From Acinetobacter parvus DSM 16617 = CIP 108168 (GTDB lineage Bacteria > Pseudomonadota > Gammaproteobacteria > Pseudomonadales > Moraxellaceae), in assembly GCF_000368025.1 (NCBI RefSeq), contig NZ_KB849215.1, positions 1,446 through 44,255 of the forward strand: DNA of 42,810 nucleotides, given 5' to 3'. The notes beneath the pieces were generated by a model, which saw nothing but the letters and a program-made list of their open reading frames with translations, was not told where the DNA came from and made no database searches. A program made the translations under genes and the position numbers. Shown here piece by piece: positions 33,895 through 42,810 of this stretch (position 1 is its first letter; every line of letters starts with the position of its first letter).

Positions 33895-36363
33895 ATGAGT
33901 TCAGAGTCTCAATCAGTCTCTCAAACAGAACAAACAAATGAAAAGGCTTATGATTCCTCTAGTATTAAAGTATTACGTGGATTAGACGCGGTTCGTAAAC
34001 GTCCTGGGATGTATATCGGTGACACCGATGATGGTACTGGTCTGCACCATATGGTGTTTGAGGTGGTGGATAATGCCATTGATGAAGCCCTGGCGGGTCA
34101 TTGTGACGAAATTCTGGTGACCATCCATGAGGATGAATCGGTCAGCGTGTCGGATAACGGACGTGGTATTCCAACCGACATACACCCTGAAGAGGGCGTG
34201 TCTGCGGCAGAAGTGATCCTGACCATCCTGCATGCGGGCGGTAAGTTCGATGATAACAGCTATAAGGTGTCGGGTGGTTTGCATGGTGTAGGAGTGTCGG
34301 TTGTCAACGCCTTGTCGAAAAAACTACAGTTGACGATTTATCGTGCGGGTCAAATTCACGAGCAAGAATATCAGCATGGTGATTCACAATATCCATTAAA
34401 GGTGGTGGGTGAAACAGAGCGTACAGGTACAGTTGTACGTTTCTGGCCAAGTGAGTTGACCTTTAGCCAGACCATTTTCAATGTTGATATTCTGGCACGC
34501 CGTTTAAGGGAGCTTTCATTCCTCAATGCAGGTGTACGGATTGTATTGCGTGATGAACGGATCAACCTTGAACACGTCTACGATTATGAGGGTGGCCTGT
34601 CTGAATTCGTTAAATACATTAACGAAGGCAAGACCCATCTGAATGATATTTTTCATTTCACGGCTGATGCTGAAAACGGGATTACCGTCGAAGTTGCCTT
34701 GCAGTGGAATGACAGCTATCAGGAAAATGTACGCTGCTTTACCAACAACATTCCACAAAAAGATGGTGGTACACACCTTGCAGGTTTTCGTGCGGCGTTA
34801 ACCCGTGGTTTGAACCAGTATCTTGAAAGTGAAAATATTTTAAAGAAAGAAAAAGTTGCTGTTACAGGGGATGATGCTCGTGAAGGCTTGACCGCGATTG
34901 TTTCAGTGAAAGTGCCAGATCCAAAATTCTCATCGCAAACCAAAGAAAAATTGGTTTCGAGTGAAGTAAAACCTGCGGTAGAGCAGGCCATGAACAAAGA
35001 GTTTTCTGCTTATTTACTGGAAAATCCACAAGCAGCGAAATCGATTGCAGGTAAGATCATTGATGCAGCGCGTGCCCGTGATGCGGCGCGTAAGGCCCGT
35101 GAAATGACCCGCCGTAAGAGTGCGCTGGATATTGCGGGTTTGCCAGGAAAATTGGCGGACTGTCAGGAAAAAGATCCAGCCTTGTCTGAACTGTATCTGG
35201 TCGAGGGTGACTCTGCGGGTGGTAGTGCCAAGCAGGGCCGTAACCGTAAGATGCAGGCGATTTTGCCGTTGAAAGGTAAAATCCTCAACGTTGAGCGTGC
35301 CCGCTTTGACAAGATGATTTCCAGTCAGGAAGTCGGGACGCTAATTACGGCTTTAGGCTGTGGCATCGGGCGTGAAGAATATAATCCAGATAAGTTACGT
35401 TATCATAAAATCATCATCATGACTGACGCGGACGTGGATGGTTCACACATCCGTACCTTGTTGTTGACGTTCTTTTTCCGTCAAATGCCAGAGCTGGTTG
35501 AGCGTGGTTATATCTATATTGCCCAGCCACCACTGTACAAATTGAAGAAAGGCAAGCACGAACAATACATCAAGGACAATGATGCACTGGAAGAGTTTTT
35601 GATCTCCAATGCAATTGATGAGCTTGCCTTGCATATCAGTGCGGAAGCACCTGCAATTACTGGTGCGGCATTGGCGAGTGTGATTGCGGATTATCAGGTG
35701 TCACAGAAGAGCTTGCAGCGCCTCACTCAGCGTTATCCTGCGAGCCTGCTGGATGGCCTGCTTGAGCTAGAGGCATTTAAGGCTGACCACAACCATGAGC
35801 GTGACTATGTGGAATCATGGGCTGAGCAATTGCGTGTGGCAATTGAAAAATTACAGCCAAGTTTGCGCCCTGAAATTACCTTGGAATCATTTGAACGTGA
35901 AAACTCCCTGGGTGAAAAATCGGCACACTACTGGCCGCGTGTCACGGTATATGTACATAACTTGCCACATGCCTATTTGCTGGATGCAGGTCTGCTCAAT
36001 TCTGCTGAATATGCACGTTTGCTGAAAAATGCCAAGAGCTGGTTCAAGCTGCTTGAAGAGGGGGCTTATCTGCAAAAAGGTGAGCGCCGTATTCAGGTCA
36101 ACAGTTTCCATCAGGTATGGCAGCATATTTTGCAGGACTCACGCCGTGGCATGATGATCCAGCGTTATAAAGGTCTGGGTGAGATGAATGCCGAGCAGCT
36201 TTGGGAAACCACGATGGATCCTGAAAATCGCAATATGTTGCAAGTGACCATTGATGATGCGATTGAGGCGGATCGTATGTTCTCATGTCTCATGGGTGAT
36301 GATGTTGAACCTCGTCGTGCCTTCATTGAAGAAAACGCACTCAATGCAGATATTGACGCTTAA
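33895..36363 (+). CDS. gyrB: DNA gyrase subunit B
   Basis: GyrB (822 aa) is the ATPase subunit of gyrase, which introduces negative supercoils with GyrA. The GHKL ATPase region has EVVDNAIDEALAG and GRGIPTDIHPEEGVSA. The TOPRIM domain has EGDSAGGSAKQGR and DADVDGSHI, and the C-terminus has QRYKGLGEMN. It carries the roughly 170-residue insert in the TOPRIM domain usual for gammaproteobacterial GyrB. It is last in the dnaA operon-like cluster and is followed by a terminator. Confidence 0.98.
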   Translation: MSSESQSVSQTEQTNEKAYDSSSIKVLRGLDAVRKRPGMYIGDTDDGTGLHHMVFEVVDNAIDEALAGHCDEILVTIHEDESVSVSDNGRGIPTDIHPEEGVSAAEVILTILHAGGKFDDNSYKVSGGLHGVGVSVVNALSKKLQLTIYRAGQIHEQEYQHGDSQYPLKVVGETERTGTVVRFWPSELTFSQTIFNVDILARRLRELSFLNAGVRIVLRDERINLEHVYDYEGGLSEFVKYINEGKTHLNDIFHFTADAENGITVEVALQWNDSYQENVRCFTNNIPQKDGGTHLAGFRAALTRGLNQYLESENILKKEKVAVTGDDAREGLTAIVSVKVPDPKFSSQTKEKLVSSEVKPAVEQAMNKEFSAYLLENPQAAKSIAGKIIDAARARDAARKAREMTRRKSALDIAGLPGKLADCQEKDPALSELYLVEGDSAGGSAKQGRNRKMQAILPLKGKILNVERARFDKMISSQEVGTLITALGCGIGREEYNPDKLRYHKIIIMTDADVDGSHIRTLLLTFFFRQMPELVERGYIYIAQPPLYKLKKGKHEQYIKDNDALEEFLISNAIDELALHISAEAPAITGAALASVIADYQVSQKSLQRLTQRYPASLLDGLLELEAFKADHNHERDYVESWAEQLRVAIEKLQPSLRPEITLESFERENSLGEKSAHYWPRVTVYVHNLPHAYLLDAGLLNSAEYARLLKNAKSWFKLLEEGAYLQKGERRIQVNSFHQVWQHILQDSRRGMMIQRYKGLGEMNAEQLWETTMDPENRNMLQVTIDDAIEADRMFSCLMGDDVEPRRAFIEENALNADIDA

Positions 36364-36374
36364 ATTCTGAATGT

Positions 36375-36411
36375 AAAAAAAGACGATGCCTTGGAGCATC
36401 GTCTTTTTTTT
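36375..36411. terminator. Rho-independent terminator after gyrB
   Basis: A 15-bp perfect stem, AAAAAAAGACGATGC (36375-36389) with GCATCGTCTTTTTTT (36396-36410), 6-nt loop. The A and T runs make it usable from both sides. Confidence 0.94.
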
Positions 36412-36427
36412 GAAAACTAGCAGGGAA

Positions 36428-36443
36428 GGTTTCACGTGGAACA
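36428..36443. promoter_or_regulatory. parS-like site after gyrB
   Basis: GGTTTCACGTGGAACA: the core TTTCACGTGGAAC fits the parS consensus with one half of each known variant. It lies between the gyrB terminator and dedA. Confidence 0.65.
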
Positions 36444-36451
36444 CTAAAGGA

Positions 36452-37009
36452 TTAACTATCTACCAAATCACTCACTTGAATAATCGCGTGACCAAATAAA
36501 TAACCTGCAGTAACTAGAACACTGATCCACAGCAACGCACCTAGGATATTGTAAACTACAAAGTGCGTATAATTCATATTGCTTGAACCTGCTGCTAGCG
36601 GTGCAAATGAGCGTGCAAAAGGAATGAAGCGGGCAAGAAGGATAGTTTTCCCACCATGCTTTAAGAAAAACACATTGGTTTTTTGTAGGTATTCTTGTTT
36701 GATGAAGCGAGATTCCATATTAAAGATACGGTCACCAAAATGACGGCCAATATGATAATTGACCATATAACCCAGGGTTGCGGCAACAAAAAGCAAGCTG
36801 ATCATATAACCAAGATGCATGATCTCGATCATGGAGCACAAGGCACCTACGGTCAGCAACAGGCTGTCGCCTGGCAAAAAGAACATAAACACAAAAGCTG
36901 TTTCTAAAAAAATAATCAGGAACAGGATGGCATAAATCCATAAACCATATTCCTGAACTAGGATTGGCAGGAAGTGTTCGAAATTAAAAAGAAAGTCTAA
37001 AGAGTTCAT
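36452..37009 (-). CDS. DedA-family membrane protein
   Basis: An inner-membrane protein of 185 aa with several hydrophobic helices and the DedA (SNARE-associated/VTT) motifs: ETAFVFMFFLPGDSLLLTVGA near the N-terminus and the RFIPFARSFAPLAAGSSNMN block with its conserved Arg residues. DedA proteins are implicated in lipid (undecaprenyl-phosphate) flipping and membrane-potential homeostasis. It converges on gyrB and has no operon partner. Confidence 0.9.
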   Translation of the reverse strand: MNSLDFLFNFEHFLPILVQEYGLWIYAILFLIIFLETAFVFMFFLPGDSLLLTVGALCSMIEIMHLGYMISLLFVAATLGYMVNYHIGRHFGDRIFNMESRFIKQEYLQKTNVFFLKHGGKTILLARFIPFARSFAPLAAGSSNMNYTHFVVYNILGALLWISVLVTAGYLFGHAIIQVSDLVDS

Positions 37010-37342
37010 TCAGTTTGTAGTGTCCCAAATAACGTACTCAGCAAATTGCAGTACAAAAAATATTAAACGAATCTAACCCTCAAGATTCATTCGTAGGTGA
37101 TAACATTACAATAATGGGGCTTGAGTATATCTAGCCTGAAGCCAAAGCTCAATTTTTTGAGAAAATTCAAATTTTAATCGAGATTAAAAAGTGAGATAAA
37201 AGAATAACATTATTCAATACAGATTTATGTTACGGGGATGTTGATTTGAGCTTGGGAACAGGCTTAAAGGTTTTTAAATATCTACATGAATCTAAGATCC
37301 ATATATTTCTATGCAGTAAATATATGGATCTATATTTTTAAA
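37010..37342. other. Non-coding gap of 333 bp
   Basis: AT-rich sequence between dedA and the ABC-F gene. It holds the dedA promoter and a long AT-rich palindrome near the ABC-F stop (described separately). No gene is seen. Confidence 0.5.
37295..37331. terminator. Long AT-rich hairpin after the ABC-F gene
   Basis: A perfect 14-bp stem, AGATCCATATATTT (37295-37308) with AAATATATGGATCT (37318-37331), and a 9-nt loop. It lies 11 bp beyond the ABC-F stop. There is no clear T run on the minus strand, so a terminator role is plausible but not certain. Confidence 0.5.
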
Positions 37343-39271
37343 TTAATGCGTAAATGACGCTTCTAATTCTTCTAACTCCATCATGAAGGTGAGCAATTGT
37401 TCTTCGAATTGTTCTAGTTTTGCCTTTAAATCATTTTGCTCATTCATGAGTTTGATCAAGTCATCTTTTCGATTCGCTTCATACAGGGCACTATCCGCCA
37501 AAGCCTGTTCAATCTCTGCTAAACGCGGTTGAACCTTGTCAATCTGTGCCTCAACCCTTTCGATGTTCTTGCGAATCGGGCGGGTCAGTTCACGGCGACG
37601 GGCAGCCTCTTTTCGCTGGGCTTCCTTATCCACTTTTGCAGTTGAGGCGGGTGCATTGCTGCTTTGTTGCTGTAGGGCATTTTGAGCGTTGATCTGCTGT
37701 TGGCGCGCTTCACGCAACCATTTCGCATAATCCTGTAAATCGCCCTCAAACTCTGTGCATTTGCCTGCATGAACCAACAGTAAATCATCGCAGACGCTGG
37801 CAATCAGTTGGCGTTCGTGCGAGACCAACACCACAGCACCCTCAAAGTCCTGCAATGCCATACTCAGGGCATGACGCATATCCAGGTCCAGATGGTTGGT
37901 GGGTTCGTCCAGAATCAATACATTTGGGCGTTGCCATACGATTAGGGCCAATGCCAGACGTGCGCGCTCACCACCTGAAAAGCTCTCGCATGGGGTGTCC
38001 ATACGTTCACCACTAAAACCAAACCCACCCAGAAAGGCGCGCAAGGAAGCTTCACTGATTTGTTTATCTGCAATGCGGGCCAGTTGCAGCATTGGACTGG
38101 CATTGGCATCCAGTGCATCCATTTGATGCTGGGCAAAATAACCGATGTTCAAGAGTTCAGAGGCTTTGCGCTCGCCTGCCAAGAGCGGTAAATCACCCAC
38201 CAATGTTTTGATCAGGGTTGATTTACCTGCACCATTCATCCCCAACAAGCCAATGCGTGAACTTGGCGTGATTTGCAGGCGGATTTTTTCAGCAATGATT
38301 TTATCGCCATAGCCAATTGTCGCCATATCCAGACTTAACAGCGGTGAACTCATTTTGCTGGGTTCACGGAAGCTAAAGGTAAATGGCGTGTCCACATGCG
38401 CAGGCGCAAGCTGTTGCATGCGCTCTAGCTGTTTAATACGACTTTGTGCCTGACGGGCTTTGGTGGCTTTGGCCTTAAAGCGGTCAATAAATTTTTGTAG
38501 ATGTGCACGGGTTTCCTGTTGTTTCTCAAACGCCTGTTGCTGTTGTGCCAAGCGTTCGCTACGGGTGGTTTCAAAGGTGGAGTAGTTGCCTGTATAGAGC
38601 ATGAGTTCCTGATTTTCGATGTGCAGGATATGGTCGGTAATGGCATCAAGGAAGTCACGGTCATGTGAAATCAACACCAGCGTGCCCTCATAGGCTTTAA
38701 GCCAGTCTTCCAGCCACAGAATTGCGTCCAGATCCAAATGGTTGGTGGGTTCATCCAGCAACAGTAGGTCTGAGCGGCTCATTAAGGTACGGGCGAGGTT
38801 TAAACGCATCCGCCAACCACCCGAGAAGCTTGCCACATTTAAACGGATTTGATGATCAAGAAATCCTAAACCTGCCATCAATTGGGCTGCTTTCGCAGGT
38901 GCTGCATAGCCATGAATTTCATCAAAACGACCATGTAATTTGGCTAAATCATCATTACTCAGATGATCTGGATGCGCTAATTTTTCTTGAATGTCCCAAT
39001 ATTCTTCGTCACCAGACAAAACAAAATCAATTGCTGGCATTTCTAAGGCTTTAATTTCCTGAGCCATGTGTGCCACAGTCCAAACTGCTGGACGAGTTAG
39101 ATTTCCCTCATCTGCAACCAAGCCACCCAGAAATGCGGCAAACAAAGTCGATTTACCCGCACCATTCACGCCTGTAAGGCCAATTTTCCAGCCAGGATGG
39201 AGCTGCATTGATGCTTTCTGAAAGAGGACTCGCCCACCACGGCGCAATGAAACTTGGTCAAACTGGATCAT
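37343..39271 (-). CDS. ABC-F family ATPase (YheS-like)
   Basis: A soluble ABC-F protein of about 642 aa with two ATPase domains and no membrane segments, of the type that acts on the ribosome. Walker A motifs are GVNGAGKS and GMNGAGKS, and both halves have the SGG signature and DEPTNHLDLD. The C-terminus beyond about 530 is a charged coiled coil. Similarity to E. coli YheS runs along the whole length (RRGGRVLF start, SGGWRMRLNLA, IGLLGMNGAGKSTLIK). The start at 39271 (MIQFDQVSL) is preferred to the ATG two codons upstream by analogy with YheS; no clear ribosome site is visible. Confidence 0.92.
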   Translation of the reverse strand: MIQFDQVSLRRGGRVLFQKASMQLHPGWKIGLTGVNGAGKSTLFAAFLGGLVADEGNLTRPAVWTVAHMAQEIKALEMPAIDFVLSGDEEYWDIQEKLAHPDHLSNDDLAKLHGRFDEIHGYAAPAKAAQLMAGLGFLDHQIRLNVASFSGGWRMRLNLARTLMSRSDLLLLDEPTNHLDLDAILWLEDWLKAYEGTLVLISHDRDFLDAITDHILHIENQELMLYTGNYSTFETTRSERLAQQQQAFEKQQETRAHLQKFIDRFKAKATKARQAQSRIKQLERMQQLAPAHVDTPFTFSFREPSKMSSPLLSLDMATIGYGDKIIAEKIRLQITPSSRIGLLGMNGAGKSTLIKTLVGDLPLLAGERKASELLNIGYFAQHQMDALDANASPMLQLARIADKQISEASLRAFLGGFGFSGERMDTPCESFSGGERARLALALIVWQRPNVLILDEPTNHLDLDMRHALSMALQDFEGAVVLVSHERQLIASVCDDLLLVHAGKCTEFEGDLQDYAKWLREARQQQINAQNALQQQSSNAPASTAKVDKEAQRKEAARRRELTRPIRKNIERVEAQIDKVQPRLAEIEQALADSALYEANRKDDLIKLMNEQNDLKAKLEQFEEQLLTFMMELEELEASFTH

Positions 39272-39469
39272 GAGCATGCAAAATTACAAAGAGTTGGCTG
39301 CATTTTAAGGTGAACGTGCATGAAAGCAAATTTTTATCTGGTAGCCATTCAATATTCATTCATAAATTATATTCTGGCTTCAAACCTTGTCGAGTGTGTT
39401 ATGAAATCTAAATACCGTAATCCATCTGCCCTAAAGATCAATTCGATTGAATCCAGCAATTCAATCATT

Positions 39470-39495
39470 AAAAATAGAGTTTTTACTCTATTTTT
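39470..39495 (+). terminator. Rho-independent terminator or attenuator upstream of the solute-binding cluster
   Basis: An 11-bp perfect stem, AAAAATAGAGT (39470-39480) with ACTCTATTTTT (39485-39495), TTTT loop. No plus-strand gene ends before it, so it may end a small leader or RNA transcript. Confidence 0.6.
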
Positions 39496-39573
39496 GTGAT
39501 GCAAATCAGATTATTATTTGGTTTTAATGAAAAAATAAGCAACAAGATTAGAAGTATAGTGACAGGATTAGGG

Positions 39574-40067
39574 ATGAGGAAAGGGATTCTTGCCGTGGGG
39601 GCAATGCTGATGTTGGGGGCAAGTATGCAGGTTAATACAGATACTAAAATTTGTGTTTTTGACTTGTTGGGAAAATCTGGCGAGGCCTATAAAGCTCTGG
39701 AGATTGAGAAAGGACTGCGAACAACAGGGCAATGTTTGACAACGTTCCTGTTGTGAATATTACGATTGAGTTGATTATTCGCCCAAACTCTTTTCCCGCA
39801 GGTTTCTCTCTGAATTCACGGGAATGGCTTATACAACAAATTTCAACAAGTTTTGCCATGATTAAACGGCTTGAGGATGCCATTCCAACAAAATATAAAT
39901 ATTCGATTTCTAAGGAAGAGGTTGAGAATTATGAAAAACTTTTTAGGGAGCAACGAATCCGTTTTACCAAAGATGGTATTTATGACCCAGTGATGATGGG
40001 TGTTTTGAAACGGGCACGTTGTTCAGTGGAAAGAACCCGTTTTGAATGTTCATTGGGAGGTGAATAA
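39574..40067 (+). pseudogene. First paralogue of putative solute-binding family, internally deleted and frameshifted
   Basis: An N-terminal signal peptide plus ICVFDLLGKSGEAYK matches the start of the two downstream paralogues, then jumps straight to ALEIEKGL, equivalent to a position about two thirds along those proteins (AYKPLEISKG). Roughly 180 residues are missing and the junction falls between two related AYK/SYK codon runs. Just after it a single base appears lost (near 39730), moving into another frame that continues AMFDNVPVVNITIELIIRP and ends RARCSVERTRFECSLGGE at 40067. The start at 39574 is by alignment with the paralogues. Confidence 0.88.
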
Positions 40068-40284
40068 AAATCTGAATCCAGATTGAATTGTGTGGTGATT
40101 TGAACAAATCATTTGATAGGGAAAATAGATATTTTATCAATGAGTAAAATATGATGAGTGCTATTAAAAATCAGTAAAACCCGATGTATGTAAATAAAAG
40201 GACTAGGCTTTTAGTCAAGATCTGACTATATTCGTCTCTCGCTAGTGGAAAAATATGCAAAAACAGCAAATAAGGGAAAACAAA

Positions 40285-41286
40285 ATGAAAAAAGGACTTT
40301 TGGCATTGAGTGCTGCGACTCTATTTGTCATGACTACTCCTGTACAGGCAAAACAAGAAATTTGCGTATTCGATTTGTTGGGTAGGGCTGGAGAGTCTTA
40401 CAAACTGATCGAGGAATGGAAGCTGGCCGCCAAAAACTGGCAGGGTGATATAGAGCTGATTCCTTATCAGGATGAGAAAAAAGCAGAACAGGATTTCGAT
40501 GCAGGGAAGTGTGACGGTGTCTATATGACCTCCATGCGTGCCCGTAAATACAACAAGTTTGCGGGTTCAATTGATGCTGTGGGCGCGGTTACCAGTAATG
40601 CCATTGCCCAAAAAGCCATTAGCTTTGTGTTGGATAATCGCAACAAGCACCGTCTAACCGCGTCAGTTGGGGGTGAGAAACATGAGGTTGCAGGGATTAT
40701 TCAAGTCGGACTGGCCTATATCTTTGTTCGGGACAAAAATATTGACACCATTGAAAAGGCCAAAGGCAAAAAATTCGCCTACCTCCACTATGACCAGGCA
40801 CAAAAGACGATTGTTGAAAGCATTGATCTGATTGCCGTGCCATCCGACATTTCAGACTTTGTGAAGAAGTTTAACAGTGGTCAGGTCGATGTGATTGCCG
40901 CACCTGCCTATGCATATAAACCTCTGGAAATTAGCAAGGGTATGGCAAATGGGGCATTATTCAATTTTCCAGCGGTTAACATTACGGGCGACTTAATTAT
41001 CAAGCCTGGAAAATTCCCTGCAAATTTTGGTACACAGTCACGTCAGTGGTTCATCAACAAATTACCAGGCAACTTCGCAACAGTACATCGTCTAGAGGCT
41101 GGCATGGATGCCAGAAGAATCACCCTGTCCAATGAAGACAAGATCCGCTATCAGAAACTACTGCGTGATGGACGCATGAATTTGACCAGACAGGGAGTGT
41201 ACGATGCCAGCATGATGAGCGTGCTGAAGCGTGCACGCTGTACGGTGGAGCGGACCAATTTTGAGTGTTCACTCAGTGGTGAATAA
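40285..41286 (+). CDS. Putative periplasmic solute-binding protein, paralogue 2
   Basis: An exported protein of 333 aa of the family annotated in Acinetobacter as putative solute-binding proteins (I recall DUF6091, not verifiable here). The signal peptide ends TTPVQA, then KQEICVFDLLGRAGESYKLI. The fold looks like a type II periplasmic binding protein (GKCDGVYMTSMRARKYNKFAG; VDVIAAPAYAYKP). Four cysteines would allow two disulfides (CVF; GKC; RARCTVE; FEC). AAGGGA lies 8 bp before the ATG at 40285. No permease gene is adjacent, and the ligand is unknown. Confidence 0.85.
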   Translation: MKKGLLALSAATLFVMTTPVQAKQEICVFDLLGRAGESYKLIEEWKLAAKNWQGDIELIPYQDEKKAEQDFDAGKCDGVYMTSMRARKYNKFAGSIDAVGAVTSNAIAQKAISFVLDNRNKHRLTASVGGEKHEVAGIIQVGLAYIFVRDKNIDTIEKAKGKKFAYLHYDQAQKTIVESIDLIAVPSDISDFVKKFNSGQVDVIAAPAYAYKPLEISKGMANGALFNFPAVNITGDLIIKPGKFPANFGTQSRQWFINKLPGNFATVHRLEAGMDARRITLSNEDKIRYQKLLRDGRMNLTRQGVYDASMMSVLKRARCTVERTNFECSLSGE

Positions 41287-41493
41287 GACCTGTAAAAATT
41301 ATCAATTTACAAAAAAATTGTGCGGCTTATAACAAATTTACCCATGAAAATGAGTGAATAAGATCAAGCAGGACAAAAAATAAACAATATTGATATAAAA
41401 ATAGAGTACGAGCTTTATTCTTTTTCAAGAAACATGATTAATATTTGCTTCCAACAAGGAGACAAACATAAAGTTTGTGAAAGGATGAAAAAT

Positions 41494-42501
41494 ATGAAAA
41501 AAATTGCATTAGCTATTGCAACAACTTCAATCTTAGGTGTATCTGCCTCAACTCAGGCGGCAGTTAATGTGTGTGTATTCGACTTATTAGGAAAGTCAGG
41601 TGAATCATACAAAATGATGCAGGACTGGGCACTGGCTGCAAAAAGCTGGGGTGCTGACGTTAACCTTCAGGCAATTACTGATGAGCAGGTGGCGGACAAC
41701 AACTTTAAGGCGGGTAAATGTGATGCTGTGGCAATGACAGCAATGCGTGCACGTCCGTACAACAAGTTTGCGGGTTCTATTGACTCTTTAGGCGGTGCGC
41801 CAAGTAATGAGATTGCTCAACGTGCGATTACCTATGTACTGGATGCACGTAATGCAGCAAAAATGACCACCAATCTTGGTGGTAATAAATACGAAATTGG
41901 TGGTATTGCTCCATTAGGTGCGGCTTATATTTTCGTGCGTGATAAGAGCATTAGCTCAATCGAAAAAGCAGCGGGTAAAAAATTCGCGGTATTGGGTCAT
42001 GACGACGCGCAAAAAATTATGGTACAACGCGTAGGTGCACAAGCTGTACTTTCTGATATTTCTAACTTTGCTGCTAAATTTAACAACGGACAAGTAGATA
42101 TGGTAGGCGCTCCTGCTTATGCATATAAGCCATTAGAGTTGAGCAAAGGTTTAGGTGCTAACGGTGCGATGTTCAACTTCCCAGTATTACAAGTAACTGC
42201 GGATCTTGTGTTACGCCCAGAAAAATTCCCAGCTGGTTTTGGTCAAAAATCGCGTGATTATTTTGTGAAGCAACTTCCAAAATCTTTCGCAATGATCAAA
42301 CGTTATGAAGCTGAAATCCCAGCAAAATACAAAATGAACTTAACTGCTGAAGACAAATTAAAATATCAAAAATTAATGCGTGATGGTCGTATGGACTTAA
42401 CTAAACGTGGTATTTACGATGCAGGCATGATGTCTGTATTGAAGAAAGCTCGTTGTTCAGTAGACAAGGCGAACTTTGAATGTGCTTTACCTGGTGAATA
42501 A
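41494..42501 (+). CDS. Putative periplasmic solute-binding protein, paralogue 3
   Basis: An exported paralogue of 335 aa, clearly homologous to the preceding gene over its whole length. Signal peptide MKKIALAIATTSILGVSA ends near ASTQA, then CVFDLLGKSGESYKMMQDW and the same cysteine positions; it ends FECALPGE. The ATG at 41494 follows AAGGA by 8 bp. Its codon choice is strongly biased to GGT, CGT, GCA and TTA, unlike paralogue 2, suggesting this copy is the highly expressed one. A strong terminator follows. Role unknown; family context suggests ligand capture or envelope function. Confidence 0.87.
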   Translation: MKKIALAIATTSILGVSASTQAAVNVCVFDLLGKSGESYKMMQDWALAAKSWGADVNLQAITDEQVADNNFKAGKCDAVAMTAMRARPYNKFAGSIDSLGGAPSNEIAQRAITYVLDARNAAKMTTNLGGNKYEIGGIAPLGAAYIFVRDKSISSIEKAAGKKFAVLGHDDAQKIMVQRVGAQAVLSDISNFAAKFNNGQVDMVGAPAYAYKPLELSKGLGANGAMFNFPVLQVTADLVLRPEKFPAGFGQKSRDYFVKQLPKSFAMIKRYEAEIPAKYKMNLTAEDKLKYQKLMRDGRMDLTKRGIYDAGMMSVLKKARCSVDKANFECALPGE

Positions 42502-42526
42502 TCAGTAATTGCTAAAGTAAACACTT

Positions 42527-42552
42527 AAAGCCTAGATTTATCTAGGCTTTTT
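42527..42552 (+). terminator. Rho-independent terminator after paralogue 3
   Basis: A 10-bp stem, AAAGCCTAGA (42527-42536) with TCTAGGCTTT (42541-42550), TTTA loop and trailing T's. Confidence 0.9.
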
Positions 42553-42660
42553 GTTTTTTTAAGCATTGTCATTTAAGTCATTGTCTTTAACTGCTAAGAT
42601 TATGATTATACAGAGACATAAGAAATCAAATGGAATAGAGAAGATTTAAGAATATATTAA

Positions 42661-42683
42661 AGCCATCAAAAGCAATGATGGCT
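42661..42683. terminator. Short hairpin before the IS edge
   Basis: Stem AGCCATCA (42661-42668) with TGATGGCT (42676-42683), followed by ATTTT. It is plausible as a terminator of whatever originally ran from the right. Confidence 0.4.
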
Positions 42684-42699
42684 ATTTTCAAATCTATTA

Positions 42700-42810
42700 G
42701 GACTTACGCACTGTTATTTATAGACTCTCTGTGGTAGCAGATGATTTTTATCGAGAATAAAGTCATCAATGAAGTTTTTGATCATTGGTCTAAATAATTT
42801 CTTCTGCCAA
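42700..42810 (-). mobile_element. Edge of an insertion sequence (transposase 3' end)
   Basis: GGACTTACGCACTG at 42700-42713 looks like a terminal inverted repeat. On the minus strand an open frame ends at 42714 with PMIKNFIDDFILDKNHLL and PQRVYK before TAA, consistent with a transposase C-terminus that continues beyond the window. I do not assign the IS family. Confidence 0.5.

Noticed and set aside
37155..37180. AAATTCAAATTTTAA near 37160 as another origin-type palindrome
   Set aside because: It does not fit TTTRAATTYAAA over 12 bp and has no DnaA box nearby.
39320..39499. A 59-codon ORF (ATG 39320, TGA 39497-39499) with AAGGTG upstream, before the solute-binding cluster
   Set aside because: AT-rich, composition unlike neighbouring genes, no recognisable family, and its last codons overlap a terminator hairpin.

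Overview
The window is the replication-origin region of an Acinetobacter-type gammaproteobacterial chromosome (Moraxellaceae). The evidence is the canonical order rpmH-rnpA-yidD-yidC-mnmE reading left and dnaA-dnaN-recF-gyrB reading right from a DnaA-box-rich gap, low-GC DNA, and encoded proteins of Acinetobacter character. The species cannot be named from the sequence alone. No tRNA, rRNA, CRISPR array or prophage was found.

Layout. 1-2.6 kb: a periplasmic cyclophilin, an HSL-type esterase and a decayed LysR gene. 2.6-5.5 kb: grpE and dnaK with sigma-32-like promoters. 5.5-9.8 kb: an MBL-fold hydrolase, a matrixin-like protease with a coiled-coil insert, an IS3 remnant, a small acidic protein and an MltB-type lytic transglycosylase. 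9.8-10.26 kb: a non-coding array of AT-rich palindromes with three perfect DnaA boxes. 10.3-14 kb: purEK, a DUF486-type membrane protein and mpl. 14.4-19.2 kb: an operon of SDR, histidine phosphatase, APH-type kinase and acyl-CoA dehydrogenase, divergent from a LysR regulator; it resembles the ACAD10/11 (LvaA/LvaC) route for 4-hydroxyacyl-CoA. 19.3-21.1 kb: a manganese-type (yybP-ykoY) riboswitch before alx/terC, then ruins of a ygiB-ygiC pair. 21.2-24.5 kb: guaD and hpt (purine salvage), a GlsB-like membrane protein and a DsbC-like protein. 24.6-25.1 kb: two parS-like sites and a transposase-less IS200/IS605-like element. 25.3-36.4 kb: the oriC gene cluster. 36.4-42.8 kb: DedA, a YheS-type ABC-F ATPase, three tandem paralogous putative solute-binding proteins (the first one broken) and the edge of an insertion sequence.

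System-level view. The window carries much of the origin's cis-acting apparatus: oriC with six good DnaA boxes, a dnaA promoter with a DnaA box in its spacer, five parS-like sites over about 36 kb, and a satellite array 20 kb from oriC that shares both the DnaA boxes and an unusual 12-bp palindrome (TTTRAATTYAAA) with oriC. In both places a palindrome precedes a DnaA box at a near-fixed distance. This satellite array is the strongest candidate for something undescribed, for example a DnaA-titrating (datA-like), initiation-regulating or origin-accessory locus.
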